From Malachius bipustulatus (lineage: Eukaryota > Arthropoda > Insecta > Coleoptera > Melyridae), in contig OU342630.1 in assembly GCA_910589415.1 (NCBI GenBank), positions 93,988,186 through 94,052,185 on the forward strand: a DNA stretch of 64,000 bases, given 5' to 3'. The translations under genes and the position numbers were made by a program. A model generated the notes under the pieces. That model was not told the DNA's origin and did not search any database. It was given only the letters and a program-made list of their open reading frames with translations. Below are positions 24,081 through 36,761 of this stretch, one piece after another. How positions within the stretch are numbered: the stretch's first letter is position 1; the number at the start of each line of letters is the position of its first letter.

Positions 24081-24289
24081 TGACCGAACTCTTAGACAAA
24101 ACAGAATAGTTATCAATTTTTTTAGGTGAATGTCTAATTAAGCAAATAAGACACAGTGTATTCCGCGGGAGGATATTTTTACTAACTCTATACTGTGTGT
24201 ACTGCGTGTATAGTTTTTTTTATTATTATTGCTTTTTGGAAATGCGATTTTAAATTGATACAAAAAGCCATCATAGGTACTTATTAAAT

Positions 24290-25640
24290 TTCGATAGGAC
24301 TCAATAAAATTGTCTTCGATAAAAACTCAAATGTAGCGCTCTTAACTTTTTATTTACATTTTTTATCTTTATTATTTTTAGTTAATAGTTAAACATAAAT
24401 ACCATATAAATTGAAGAGCTGCAGGCTGCAGATGAAGCTAAAGTGTTAAGATTTTTTTTTTCCGAAAATGTTTTTTAACCGAGATAGACGTTGTGTAAGT
24501 GTCATTTACAAAACAGGTTTTTCAACATCCTGTATCTCAATTAAGAAACATTTTCGAAAAATAATTCCTTTGCGTTTACTTCAGCTTTTTTAGCATTTTA
24601 ATATGACATTTCAAAAACGCAATAAAAATAATGGTTCAGAATTTTTTTATGAGAAAAAAATAAGGTGTCATGGGACCCCAGATTCTACGCCACTGGGTTC
24701 TTCGATTTCACCCAGAATTTTTTTAGGTTATTTTTTATTTACAGGTTATTAAATAGAAAGACTGTATACAAAAATTCAGAGTTATTGGTCCACTCTGTAG
24801 AAAGATATATACAGGGTGTTGATTTTCAAAGCGAGCCATAGGGGATTAGCATTGCGAAAGTGGTTTTTGTGGATTCCTGCTCGCCGTTTAAACTGACAGA
24901 AATGGTTTTGGTATCAAAATGAAGCTAAAATTATTGCGCATAACGCTTGACATCAGAAATTAATTTAATTTCATGTTGTTTTCTAAAATTCTCAAGTAAA
25001 AATTCAAGTAATTGTTAATGTTTAATCACAAAATAGCATGCCTTGTCTAAACAATAATGACGTTTCTACGTTTTGACAATCCAATAATAAAACATTGGTC
25101 TATTAAAAAAATTCACGGCAAATAAATCGCGAACCCTCCTGTAACTGGCTACACTTTAGTAGGTTTTCACCATAAAGACTCTTTCTTGGTTTGTATAACC
25201 CATTTTTAAATAGAACCAGACTTTATTATTATCTACTGACTTATAAAGTTTTATTATTGGATTGTCAAGACGTAGAAACGTCATTATTGTTTAGGCAAGG
25301 AATGCTATTTTGTGATTAAACATTAACAATTACTTGCATTTTTACTGAAGAATTTTAGAAAACAACGTGAAATTAAATTAATTTCTGATGTCAAGCGTTA
25401 TGCGCAGTCAGTTTAAACGGCGAGCAAAAACCACTTTCGCAATGCTAATTCCCTATGGCCCGCTTTGAAAATCAACACCCTGTATAATAAAAACCAGTTT
25501 TAAATCGAAACTTAAACACCCCGTATTTTGTTTAAAAAACGTTTTCGGAAAAGAAAACTATTGGAATTTTCTTAATATTCAAGCTTCATGTACACGCCCT
25601 CCAACTTATGGAACTGCATTTAGAAGCACCTAGTATAATA
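24290..25640 (+). repeat. dispersed repeat family G, interrupted by a MITE
   Basis: Matches 28317-28745 ('TCTACGCCACTGGGTTCTTCG' type block, 'TTGGTCCACTCTGTA', 'CGTTTTCGGAAA'). In this copy a MITE (24812-25482) sits at the point where the 28.5-kb copy is uninterrupted. Confidence 0.55.
24812..25482. mobile_element. foldback MITE with ~275-bp arms
   Basis: 671 bp between TA duplications, starting CAGGGTGTTGATTTTCAAAG and ending in its inverse. The arms (24812 to about 25100, and about 25250 to 25482) include CATAACGCTTGACATCAGAA and its inverse. The loop is about 145 bp. The transcript would fold into a long hairpin. Confidence 0.85.
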
Positions 25641-25649
25641 AGAATGCTA

Positions 25650-27290
25650 TATCAATATAAAGAAATATGCGAAATGTTTATGTCAAATATCTATAAGAAC
25701 CCAGAGATTAAAAAAAGTTGCTTCAATTTAATTCATAAAACTGCATTACTTCCCCATTAAGTAGGGGAAGTAATCATTTAACCGTTCCTCTAACAGAAGT
25801 AGTTTACAAGATCACTGTAGTAACTAGTACTAGACATTGAAAACACTTACCCCGTAGGTATATGTTTTTTAATTTTTTGCATGTGAGGTGTGGCTTGACG
25901 TCGAGCTACACCCCCCCACCAACCAAATTTCACCGAAATGAGTTTTAGCATAATAATGTGCTCCAAGATTTTTTCAAAATGATTTTGCTCTAACGTAAAA
26001 ACTAAAAAAGATACGAGACTTTCAAATTCATCCAATGCACGGTGCCGCAATATTAGTATTCTCTATTTAATAAAAAATTTTTAATGTTAAATAGTAAAAT
26101 CTATTATATTTTCGGGTCTGCTTTAGAACCACTGTGTTAAGTACCATTGTTGTAACATCGACAGTTGGTAAGTTATGTGAGTCGGCCTTTTGAAAATCTT
26201 CTTCCATATTCGTGTAATTTTATATTTTGTATTAAACTTTTAAATTTCTTAGCAATAATGTGCGCATTTAACGTAAACCCCCTCACACGACACCGAAGCG
26301 GAATGCCTGGTTTACGGCGTTATGCATGAGAACTGTGGGGCGCGGATCCACTAGATTCAGACAGAGGTAGTGACGTCAAGCCAATAATAGTAGAGCGTTC
26401 CGCCGATTCAAATTATGTACTCCGATACTTACTTTTAAAGGGCTGTATCTCGCAAACGGGTAAAGATAAAATTAAAATTCTTGCCCACATATAATGCTAT
26501 TATTATTCTTAAGTGTTTAAAAGTGGTTATTAAATAACCATTTGTCCACAAAATTTCCACAAACATTGTGGATTTTTTTTTGTGGATTTTCGAATTATGA
26601 CTCTAGCAGGTATGTTTGTATTTTTCGAGGTTTTGTTTTTAATGTAGTCATCATCAAGTAATATCACAGAAAACATTCGAATAATTTTTCCAATTATTCT
26701 AGGGTCATTTGATACAAAACTTTGAAACATAGTTTGTCTCATTTAAATTGACGTGAATTAAAAATTAACCAGAATCAAATCGCATAAATCTAATAATCAC
26801 AATTTCGATATTTTAACATTTAGGGCTGAATTCCTTAAATTATATAATGTAGATAGATAATTATTGTATTTTTGTAATTTTGTATTATTATGTAGAATGA
26901 ACCGGTTGTCGTTTATGACCAAGACCAATATCTGTCAGCTCCAGGGGGATGTTCCGGATATTTATTTATTGCTCTTCTAGTCAATGAACATAGAAAAAAA
27001 AATTTAGTGAAATACCTATACGCTCATTGTGTCTTCTAATATTATACTCCTATAATATCACATTATTGTCGCGCTCTAAAATTCCATTCATTTCAGGAAT
27101 AATATTTACCTAGGCAAATAAACTAGCAAAAAAAAAACTTATAAATAGTACAGACCTACCTAATTTTGATTGAAATAAAAACATATTATTCGGATTCGCT
27201 TATGAATAATTTCTTACAGGAATTCTCATACCTAGATACCTATACAAAGTAATTTTTGCGACAAAAATCGGGAAAAGCCCTAATAACGGA
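25650..27290. other. non-coding stretch
   Basis: AT-rich with no recognisable gene. A GC-richer patch at about 26290-26400 has no recognised product. Confidence 0.35.
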
Positions 27291-27510
27291 ACACATATAG
27301 TCCAGTCGGTAAAGTAAAAAATGTACCAAAAGTTTATAAAAAATCTTATCTAAGATATTCTTTCAATAATTGTTAATGAACCGGTTATAGAACATAAACA
27401 GACAAAAATTATAGTTCTGGGGGTGTAGCGCATCCCCCCCCCCTCGCCCAAAAAAGAACCATCCCTTTGGTGAAAAAAGTATTTTTTTTTTTGCTAGTAT
27501 AACTCATTAA
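27290..27510 (+). repeat. dispersed repeat family F, copy 1
   Basis: Direct match to 32955-33180, including CCAGTCGGTAAAGTAAAAAA, TGTACCAAAAGTT and a C-run followed by an A-run. Confidence 0.6.
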
Positions 27511-28316
27511 TCGTTGGAAAACTTAAAAAAATACGTATTACCTAGAGAAAAGAAGCAGAAAAGCTATTATAGAGTGATTTTGCAATTTTTTCGTATATGT
27601 CATAGTTTTAGAGTTATTTAGTATTTAAGAAATTGTAAATTTTCTATTTTTGATGCTCACGAATTTTTTGTTACTTTAAATTTTGACAAAAAATGAAATT
27701 ACTCGAAAACCAAACAACTTATAAATAAAAATAAAAATGGGTTTTGAAGGGGACATGAATACTTACAACTCTTTTTTGCCTTCCTCTCTGATTATGAATA
27801 TTTTTTGGTAGATACATATTACAATATGGTAAATTGTCTGTCTATTGTGGGTCTTATAATAGTATATTCTTCAACGAGCGAAGAATGATAGCTATTATTC
27901 ACGAGAACGAAAATTTCACAGGCGAGTGTTGCAACGTTTGAGTGGATAATAGCTATTCTTCGCGAGATGAAGACGCTATTTTCTTTTCGACCTTTTGAGA
28001 AAATTTATTAAAATTAGTTCAAAAAATAAATAAAACTTTTCAATAGATTTATTTTCTTGATATTTGCGTTGTCGTTTTTTACTAAATCCCCAGTTATTTC
28101 AATTATCAATAAAAGGATATTCTGGAATGGAGAGCAACTCCGAGGTCATTTTTTATCACACCACCACCCAGTCATTTTATATATTGTTAAGGGGACATAT
28201 ATCTCTATAAATATTTTCATGAATAGATATTACCTAACCCGGTTATTATGACCTGTCTGTCAGGTCAGGTTAGGTTCGCTGGCTAGACTAGCTAGACTGG
28301 CTAGACTAATAAAGAA
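27511..28316. other. non-coding stretch
   Basis: Contains a GAGCGAAGAATGATAGCTAT ... ATAGCTATTCTTCGCGAG inverted pair (about 27876-27965). No gene seen. Confidence 0.4.
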
Positions 28317-28745
28317 ATAAAAAATGTTGAAAACGCTACATTTGAATTTTTATTGAAAACGGTTATTAAAATTTTTGATAGTATTGCTTTTTTATAGCAA
28401 TTAAATCTGGCATTCTGAAAAACGGAAAAAAAAAAAATTAAAAACCGGTTCAGAAATTTTCAACGAGAAAAAAGCTGCCCTGTGCTGTGACGTCGGATTC
28501 TACTCCACTGGGTGCTTCGGTGATACCTATAGAATTTTTCCCTTTATTGGTCCACTCTGTAAAAAGATAAAATAAAAACAAGTTTCGTAATAACGATACT
28601 TATATTAAACACTCTGTATCTCGGTTAAAAAGCATTTTCGGAAAGAAATTATTTAAACTTTCTAAATATTTTAGCTTTATCTACACGTCCTTCAGTTTAT
28701 GGTATACTCTATTTAGAAACACATTTTTGTAGATTCAAAAATTCG
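28317..28745 (+). repeat. dispersed repeat family G, uninterrupted copy
   Basis: Paralogue of 24290-25640 that lacks the MITE, so it serves as an empty-site reference at about 28565-28580. Confidence 0.55.
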
Positions 28746-29149
28746 CTTTGTAAAATACACAAAAATGGTAAATGTTGAAAAAATAATATTATTTTTGTTT
28801 TGTTAATTCAATATAAACAATACAAACATATTCTTCTCATCCTTGAAAACAATAATACACAACCTCAACTTGTTTATTATCCTATAAGTCCTATTTTCCC
28901 GCTGTCATAATAATTCTTCCCGCACTTTGTCCTGATTACTAACCGCCAATGTATTATTGCCATACCAGTTTATTATCGGGACTGACAAGAAGTGCCAGAG
29001 GAATTAAATAAATACTAGTCGGTAAAATTTAGAAAGAAATAATCCCTGCCAGGGTGAGAAATGGTATCTTATAAAGACACTCCACCAACTGTCAATTAAA
29101 TATCACTGTCATTATTTAAATCTTGGTGTCCTACAGTTTCACTATGGCA

Positions 29150-29292
29150 CTTATTATAAGGGTGAAGGACGTACCTATAGTAACACCAGGAAGGTATTCA
29201 TTTGCTTTGCAAATGCATGGTTAGCGAAAAAAGGCACTAAAAATCGGTCTAGGGAGTCCGGTCCTGGTTAGCACCGGTCCTGGTTTTGGAAT
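29150..29292 (-). repeat. dispersed repeat family B, inverted fragment
   Basis: Contains CTATAGTAACACCAGGAAGG, the TTCATTTGCTTTGCAAATGC palindrome and GGGAGTCCGGTCCTGGTTAG. All three occur in opposite orientation near 23.9-24.0 kb. Confidence 0.55.
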
Positions 29293-29296
29293 GTCA

Positions 29297-30053
29297 ATAT
29301 TTAAGGAGGTGATTTTTGAGTCCATTTTAACAAGAAAACTTCATAAGAACGTATGTCCTAAAAGTCTTAACTTTTGAGATACAGAGTGGTAATAGTTTTT
29401 AAAAATAAATAATTTTTTCATAATATCTGTAATACCGCTCTGGATATTTTAATAAAATTGAATAGACAGGTATTACTCATCAAGAGGCATTTTTTCATGT
29501 ACCACATTTCGTTTTATCTCCACTAGTGACATCTTGCAGAATTTTACCTATGAATATTTTTATATTTTTTATTGTCATTTAACGACAATCTTGTGTGATA
29601 TTGTAGAGAAACAGATTTTTTTTTTAACGAAAACCGTGCATGGGACTGAAAAAAATAAGGAATCAAATTTGCTTGGAAATGAATGGGGATCCCAAAAATG
29701 ATTTCTATTTGAACAGAAATCAGTGGCGTACCATCAATGTCTGCTAAAATGTGCCGGTAAAATTCTACACGATCGTGCACCATCGTCACTAAGTGGAAAT
29801 AAAATCAAACGCGGTACATGAAAAAATGCCCCTTGATGCGGAGGATGTACCTGTATACGAAATTTCATTAAAATATCCAGAGCGGTACGTGTATTACAGA
29901 TATTACGAAAAAATGATTTATTTTATTAAAACTTTACCGCCCTGTATCTCAAAAGTTAAGACTCTTAGGACATACATTCTTATAAAGTTTTCTTCTTAAA
30001 ATGGGCCCAAAAATCACCCTCAAAATATTGACATTCAATTACATAACACCCTG
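29297..30053. mobile_element. foldback MITE, left end truncated
   Basis: The arms 29297 to about 29530 and about 29796 to 30053 are inverted copies (AATGTCAATATTT / AAATATTGACATT; CATGAAAAAATGCC and its inverse). The right end is CACCCTG next to TA. The left end lacks about 20 bp and is joined to a family B fragment. Confidence 0.7.
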
Positions 30054-30205
30054 TATACTGTAATGAAAAATTGGGTTCAGCTGTAAGAAACCGGTGATTT
30101 CAAGTTTGAATCTAATTTGAATATTATGACAATTAAATTTATGACTTGTAACAAATAAAAATTATTAGTAATTAATAATAATTATAAACGTAAAAAATAA
30201 ATATA

Positions 30206-30815
30206 CAGGGTGTCGCACGACGTGACTGCCATAGCTTAAGGGTAGGTGTAGTTTTTCAAGGCGATTCAGGATCTGGTTTTGAAATTTTCCTGAGGCCCTT
30301 CGTTTCGATTATACAGGGTGATTTGTGCAATTTGCCGAAATCTTTGATGAGCGATATCTTTTGAACGAATTGATCGAATTTTACGAAATTTGGTAGATAT
30401 GCTCTACTAATGATACTTATTACCTCGCATTTTTCGCCGATTCGAAAACTTTTACATTAGCATTTTTCACGTAGTTTTAGAAAATGGCACCAAACTTTGA
30501 ATAAAATGCATACATAGGCTGAACTTTTCGACAAAACCGAAAGATATCAAAATAATAAGTACGGCCCTGCAGTTGTCGAATCGGCGAAAAATGCGAGGTA
30601 TTAAGTGTCATTAGTAGAGCATATCTACCAAATTTCGTTAAATTCGATCAATTCGTTCAAAAGATATCGCTCACCAAAGATTTCGGCAAATTGCACAAAT
30701 CACCCTGTATAATCGAAACGAAGGGCCTCAGGAAAATTTCAAAACCAGATCCTGAATCGCCTTGAAAAACTACACCTACCCTTAAGCTATGGCAGTCATG
30801 TCGTGGGACACCCTG
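30206..30815. mobile_element. foldback MITE with ~240-bp arms
   Basis: 610 bp flanked by TA. Begins CAGGGTGTCGCACGACGTGA and ends in the inverse. The arms include CTTAAGGGTAGGTGTAGTTT and GATCAATTCGTTCAAAAGAT. They are near-perfect, with a ~130-bp loop. A solo end of a related element is at 34,990-35,010. Confidence 0.85.
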
Positions 30816-30904
30816 TATAAACATGCAAGGACGCGGCAGATTCATCATCTGAACGCTCCAGTACCGGCATAAGTTCCGAAGCTCACTCATAACGTATCCA
30901 GACT

Positions 30905-31200
30905 ATAATAATATAGTGATCAAATGTCACGCTTTTTGGAATGCAAATGCAAAATAAATGCAAATGAAAAATAACAATCGTGCTACTGCTAATCTCGAAG
31001 ATTTTCCTTGCCCTGAATGTGAAGAAAAAAATAGCAATTCGACCGTAGTGTCAAAGAGGCCTTAGTTCTGACCTTAATATTGTTTGCAATGGCTATTATT
31101 TTAGATTATTACCCACCCAGCACCCCTATTTCGCTCCTCGGTTCCGAAAAAATTGATGGAACCTAGGACACGCGGATGTAAATAATTACCTACCTTGTTT
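30905..31200 (-). repeat. dispersed repeat family B, inverted copy
   Basis: Reverse complement of the 19.6-kb and 23.5-kb copies (ATGTCACGCTTTTTGG, GAGGCCTTAGTTCTGACCTT, TTTCGCTCCTCG). Confidence 0.6.
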
Positions 31201-31725
31201 TTTATGTCGTTCGGTATGAAAAAATAATGGAAAACAAAAACTAATAAACTTCAAAAAATTAATTTAAAAAATGTTTGTTCTTCTTTTAAAAGCAAAGACA
31301 ACTTTTTGGACCGAATATGATAGAGAAATTAAAAAAAAAACTAAAGCAAGCAGTATGACTTCATATTGACCTATTTCAGCGAAAAATTTTCTATTTTTCT
31401 TTGAAAAAAATTTGAGTAAAAATTTTGGAATTTTTTTTCTTAAGTTTATTAATTTTTGGTTTCAATTGTTTTTTTCATATCGAACGACATAAAAAAATAA
31501 TATGGCTGAATTATAAGAAATTAAGATATGTCAAAAACTAGATTTCTATAGTTTTCAGTTTTTTCAGGATATTTCCGAAAATACTGGGGATAGTATTTCA
31601 AAACTTTTTCGTAAAATACTCATCTAAAAATAGCCCAACTTTTCTGTAATTTAACCGAACTCGTATCTTTAATGGTTTATGATATCCCTGTAGTGGCCCT
31701 TTAAATAGTTCTAACCCTGATGTAT
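31200..31725. mobile_element. partial foldback MITE, family E
   Basis: Half of the element seen complete at 62343-63330: 'ATATCGAACGACATAAAAAA' and 'TTTTTCAGGATATTTCC', ending in an AACCCTGA terminus. The matching opposite end is at 33209-33610, so the element may have been split or rearranged. Confidence 0.55.
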
Positions 31726-31729
31726 ACCA

Positions 31730-32950
31730 ATATCACTAACTGGATTGCATATTTTTAAGCAAAAACATGTAGGGTGATTTATAATAATTAAAATTAGGTA
31801 GGTATGTAATAAATTTATACAAGTGTTCAGAATGCCATTTGAGATAAAGAATTCAGTTTTTGGTTTTCTGTATCCAATTAAAATAGTAGGTACATCAGGA
31901 GTAGAATTTTTTTGTAAATAACTTTGTAAGGAAGCTAATTAAATAAAAAAAATGTAGGTATACCAGCTTTTTGTTTCAAGTGTCATACTGAATACTGATA
32001 CTGAATAGGTACTTGTGTAATTTTTTTCTTGATTATAAATCACCCTGATGTATAGCACCTAGACCTGTCCTGATTGAAATCAAAATCCGAACTAAATAAA
32101 ATACAAAATTTAAACTGTCATCGATAAACGCAAAAGTCAGTAGGTAGGTAAGTATAAAATGAACAAAAAGTAAAAACTACAGTCTTAAAAAAAATTGGTT
32201 ATTTGTTAGGAAGAACGAGCGGGAAGAAGGACTTTTAAAGGTTGCGTTGGAGAACTATTATACAATATAATAATGATGCTCTTTCAAATGTGAAACCCTT
32301 AAAATATGGAATTATTATGTTGTAAACAGAAGTGCTGAGTTATTCTGAAGTGCTAGACCGGTTCGTCCGCCGTGGCTGCAACACTTCTCTAGTTTAATTA
32401 TTATTATAATGTTTACAATGTTTGTGTCTTTCAGAAAAAATCCGACCGCCAGTGCGCTAGTATTCGACATCAAATCACACCCTGGATCCCAATAATAAAT
32501 TTACGATACATAAATAGACTGGCGCTCCATACTTTATTACCTTTATTTAGTATATTTAGTATAAAATGCTATATATAAATGTGATAAAATTTCAAATTAA
32601 AAAGAATAATAATAAATACCTACCTAATACCTTTACTAATAAGAGAAAATTATAATTTTAAAAAACATTTTTCCGATTTAAAAATACATTATTTATAATT
32701 AAAAATAGGTAAAGAGGTAGATAGTTACTTCATATCACTTCATAGCCGCCACTGCGGCAGGGATTGTTTTTTTTCATTTAAATTGTTATGGAATATTCAT
32801 TTGATTTATCAGACACTTCTGTGGCAATGAGCAATAAACGCGGGAAAATAGGAATAAGAAAAACAAGATTCAATAGTGTATTGGTTTTTCAACCCCAACC
32901 TCAGTTCGGTTAGAGCTGATGGATGAGCCGACGAGTTAATTTTCTATTAT
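31730..32950. other. non-coding stretch
   Basis: AT-rich with GTAGGTA simple runs. No gene or structured element recognised. Confidence 0.35.
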
Positions 32951-32954
32951 AGTA

Positions 32955-33180
32955 TTATTAGCCCCAGTCGGTAAAGTAAAAAATGTACCAAAAGTTCATA
33001 AAAAATATTATCTAAGATTTTCCCTCAATAACTGTTAGTGAAGAGGTTATAGAACATAATACCTAAGTCCACAAAAATCAGTTCTGAGAGTGCAGCCCGT
33101 CCCCCCCCCCCCCCCCCCCCCTTAAAAAAAGCTTTAGTAAAAAAATATTTTTTGCTAATAACTGTTTATCCGTAGAGTCC
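32955..33180 (+). repeat. dispersed repeat family F, copy 2, with 21-C run
   Basis: Direct match to 27290-27510. The C-run has expanded to 21 bases at 33101-33121. Confidence 0.6.
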
Positions 33181-33208
33181 CTCGAGTTATCCGTAGGTAT
33201 ATCATAAA

Positions 33209-33610
33209 ATATACAGGGTTAGAACTATTTAAAGGGCCACCACAGGGATATCCTACCTAAACCATTGAAGATACGAGGTCGGTTAAATTAGAGAAAAGTT
33301 GCGCTATTTTGTGGCCATCTCGAATCCGTCAAAACATGCAAGATATTTGTGACCGTTCCTGAAATATCCTGAAAAAACTGAAAAATCGATAAATCTTATT
33401 TTTGCCATAATTATCTTTTTTACAATTGGAAATTAATAAATAATTTTTCGTGGGCTTACATAAGCGGTTATGAGCTATTCATCTGACGTTTCAAAAAATT
33501 TCAAAGTCCACTAGATCCCAGAGTTTTCATAGTCAACTTTCGTTTTTCTTATGGCCGCCATATTATTTTTTATGTCGTTCGATAAGAAAAAATTATAGAA
33601 ACTAAAAATT
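33209..33610. mobile_element. partial foldback MITE, family E (left half)
   Basis: Starts ACAGGGTTAGAACTATTTAA and continues with GTGACCGTTCCTGAAATATC and TTACATAAGCGGTTATGAGC, as in 62343-62700. It stops at an (AAAT)n microsatellite. Confidence 0.55.
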
Positions 33611-33612
33611 AA

Positions 33613-33644
<32 letters not shown>

Positions 33645-33664
33645 AAATAAATAAATAAATAAAT
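33610..33664 (+). repeat. (TAAA)n microsatellite
   Basis: About 13 near-perfect TAAA units with one interruption. Confidence 0.9.
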
Positions 33665-34535
33665 TTAGAATTTAGACACTCAACTTCAAATTGCATTTTA
33701 AAATATTACAGATAAGTACAAGTGTACCTACTATGCATAGCAACCGTTGCCGACGCTATGGTTACTTACAAATGCGTGCATACAAATAAAAGAAATGTCA
33801 TAATAATTATTATTGATTGCAATTTCTGAACAATTATTATTATCTTGAATTCTTGATTGGGTACTTATTTTTTATTAATATGTTTGCCAGTAATAAAAAG
33901 AATATGAAAAAATCTTACTACCAATAATTTTGTCTGATTTCATCATGAGGAAATGTAGTTCAATGAGAGAATGTAAGTACCGGTAAGTACAGAGAAAGTA
34001 GATAGAATTACTTTTGACACGTTTCCATGTAAACAATCACTTTTAACACTGTCACCTGTCGTCGAAAGTGCGACTTTTAATGGCAGTTGCACAAAATTTT
34101 TTTTTTGTACAACTGCCATTTTTGTCACACTTTTAACGACAGCTGACAGTGTTAAAAGTGATTGTTTACATGGAAGCGTGTTAAAAATACTTTTAACACG
34201 AGTGTTAAAAATATTTTTAACACTGGTGTTGTCGTATTAAAAATATTTCTATCTACTTTTTCTGTACATTCTCTTTTTAAACTACATTTTCTCATGATGA
34301 AATTAGACAAAATTGTTTTAGTTTGACAAATTGTTTGACAAAATAATTGTTCAGAAATTGCAATCAATAATTATTATTATGACATCTCTTTTATTTGTAT
34401 GCACGCATTTGTTAGTAACCATAGCGTCGGCAACGGTTGCTATGCATAGTACACTTGTACTTATCTGTAATATTTTAAAATGCTGTTTGAAGTTGAGTGT
34501 CATTCTAAATTCATCAATTTTATTATCATAATAGA
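33661..34535. mobile_element. long palindromic foldback element
   Basis: Near-continuous inverted repeat about 875 bp long, centred near 34100 on ATGGCAGTTG...CAACTGCCAT. Outer landmarks such as ACACTCAACTTCAAA, TACAAGTGTAC and GCCGACGCTATGGTTAC recur inverted at 34420-34500. No coding capacity. A transcript would form a long hairpin. Confidence 0.8.
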
Positions 34536-35156
34536 GCAGTTTTACAAAAACCATTGTATGATATTCGTCTTAAAAAATATTTTATTTTGTTCGTGAATTT
34601 GTTGAATTCGCTCCGCTACGCTTCGCTCATTTCACAAACCTGTTCACTCACAAAATAAAACTTCACTTTTAACAATAATATCATAAATAGCTATTAGCAA
34701 AGTTCTATCTCGTCCGGCTCGGAAGTTAAAGGGTAGGGGGGAACTATAAACGTCCTCACTGGAACGTCCTCACACATATAAGAATGTGTGTAATAATCAA
34801 AATACCTTCAATGATATTATTTAATAATCTAACGGATAACAGCATTAAACCTCAATAATTAAGAAATCAGATTTATTTTTAAAGCAAACGAGTTTTGGAC
34901 AAATATGTACCTATAAGGTATTTTCAAAACAGTTCAAGGATTTGGAGGATCTTAAAAAAAAGGACCTTATTAAGACTATGGCTGTCGAGTCAAGGGACAC
35001 CCTGCATATTTAACTTTTTTGATGTAATAAAACTTCCGGTTAGTCAAAAATATTGTCTCTAAATTATGAATCATAAAGGAGATAATATCGTAATTTTTGT
35101 AGCCAAGTAAAAAGTAAAAAAAAAAAGTAAAAAAAAGTAAAATAGATGAAAAGAAA

Positions 35157-35950
35157 GGCTCTTACAAAAGGACTCCGCAGATTCCTTATGTGAACTGGCT
35201 CCCGGTTACATTTGTTGCAACTTTGGTGATCGGTAGTATTCAATGAGTTGATCAGAAGTCTCCATGGGCTTAGCCTCCAAAAAGTTCTGTTTTCGAGATA
35301 TTCACCCCTGAAGATGGATTTTTCCTATCATGACAGTCACGCATATATTTTAAAGTGTTGGCCGTCCTACTTGTTTTAGAGAGAAAATTAGAGAGATCAT
35401 TTGTTACGATTAAAAAGCTGTCTATGTTTCAGTAGTTACATTTTCGGTATGTTGAGTCATTTTCGAGAAAAACAGGAAAGTTTTCATTTTGTCTTATCAT
35501 TTTCGTAATTTTAACAATAAAAACTACAACAAACAAAAGCGCAAAAAATCCAGTTTGAAAGTCACAGCCAAGGCTATTGGTAAGGCTATGATAACATAAA
35601 ATTAAAACTCTTTCCCGTTGTTCTCGAAAATTACTCATCAGACCTCAAATGTAACCACTGATACAGAAGCAGCTTTTCAATCTTAACAAATGAACTAGGT
35701 ATCTAAGATTTCTCGCGTCTAAACGTTTAATACCGCCGTTTACAAGTTTATTTCATTAAACGCAATTTTTTATCCCTAGTCATAGAAAAAATTTATCTTT
35801 AGACTTTTATCTCGAGAACAAGACTTTTTGGGAAGCTACGCTCATGGAGACATCTGAGCTACTCATTGAATACTATCGATCATCATAGTTAAATCAAATT
35901 TAACCGGGAGCCAATTCCCATAACGATTATGAGGGGTCCTTTGGGCTGTA
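35157..35950. mobile_element. foldback element with ~390-bp arms
   Basis: Inverted halves about 35157-35540 and about 35545-35950 share GGCTCCCGGTTA / TAACCGGGAGCC, TATTCAATGAG / CTCATTGAATA and GTTACATTT / AAATGTAAC. No gene inside. Confidence 0.7.
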
Positions 35951-35959
35951 TGTAGCAAA

Positions 35960-36700
35960 AATCTCAAAAAACGCAAATAATATTTTACCATGCCATTTAA
36001 AAATAAGCGCAAGTTGATGTCTGCAAAAGATCAACGAAACGAAACACAATAAAAAGACTCAGCCTTACAACAACACTACTTTACAAAAGTTGTTTTGTAT
36101 CCTTTTAAATCATCGCTTTAAAAAAGTTGTATTCAAAGTCCTAAACAATTTGTGACTTTTTTTGCGAAATTTGGAAATGACTAATATCATAAATCTTTTT
36201 AAGTCTTCATTTTTCGTGTTTTATTTTTATTATCCGTATAACGGAAAGTTTCCTGTTTCTCAAAATGTTTAAAATTATAAAAAGAATTATTAGACTGATT
36301 CATTGGTGAGGATGTTCTACTGTATTGTAATCAAAAACATTAACGCTTTACCAAGAAATTTCATGTCGGCAATGTTTCAATTTGATAAAAAAAATATATA
36401 GCACACGTCATATTTCACTTTTATCTTATCATTATATTATGCTAAAATTTTGCAATTTTTTTTTTAAGTGGTTAAAAAGTGAGAAAAAGTGAAATAATTC
36501 CGAAAAATACCTCAAATCGTCTTGCTAATACCTAAGGAGATAACAATAGGTAGGTAGGTATAAGTACATTATTTTGATTAAAAAACGAACAACAATCTTA
36601 GATGAACAGGACAACAAATGAAACCATAATCTTAAGTATCATGGCATCTCGCTGAAATCTGACACCATTCCATTCAATTCGTGAACAAAAGAGTTTTATA
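35960..36700. other. non-coding stretch
   Basis: AT-rich, no feature recognised. Confidence 0.35.
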
Positions 36701-36761
36701 CAGGGAACGCTTAGCTTAGACTATTAAATAAATATTAATAGTCTAAGAGGGAACGGGTTTG

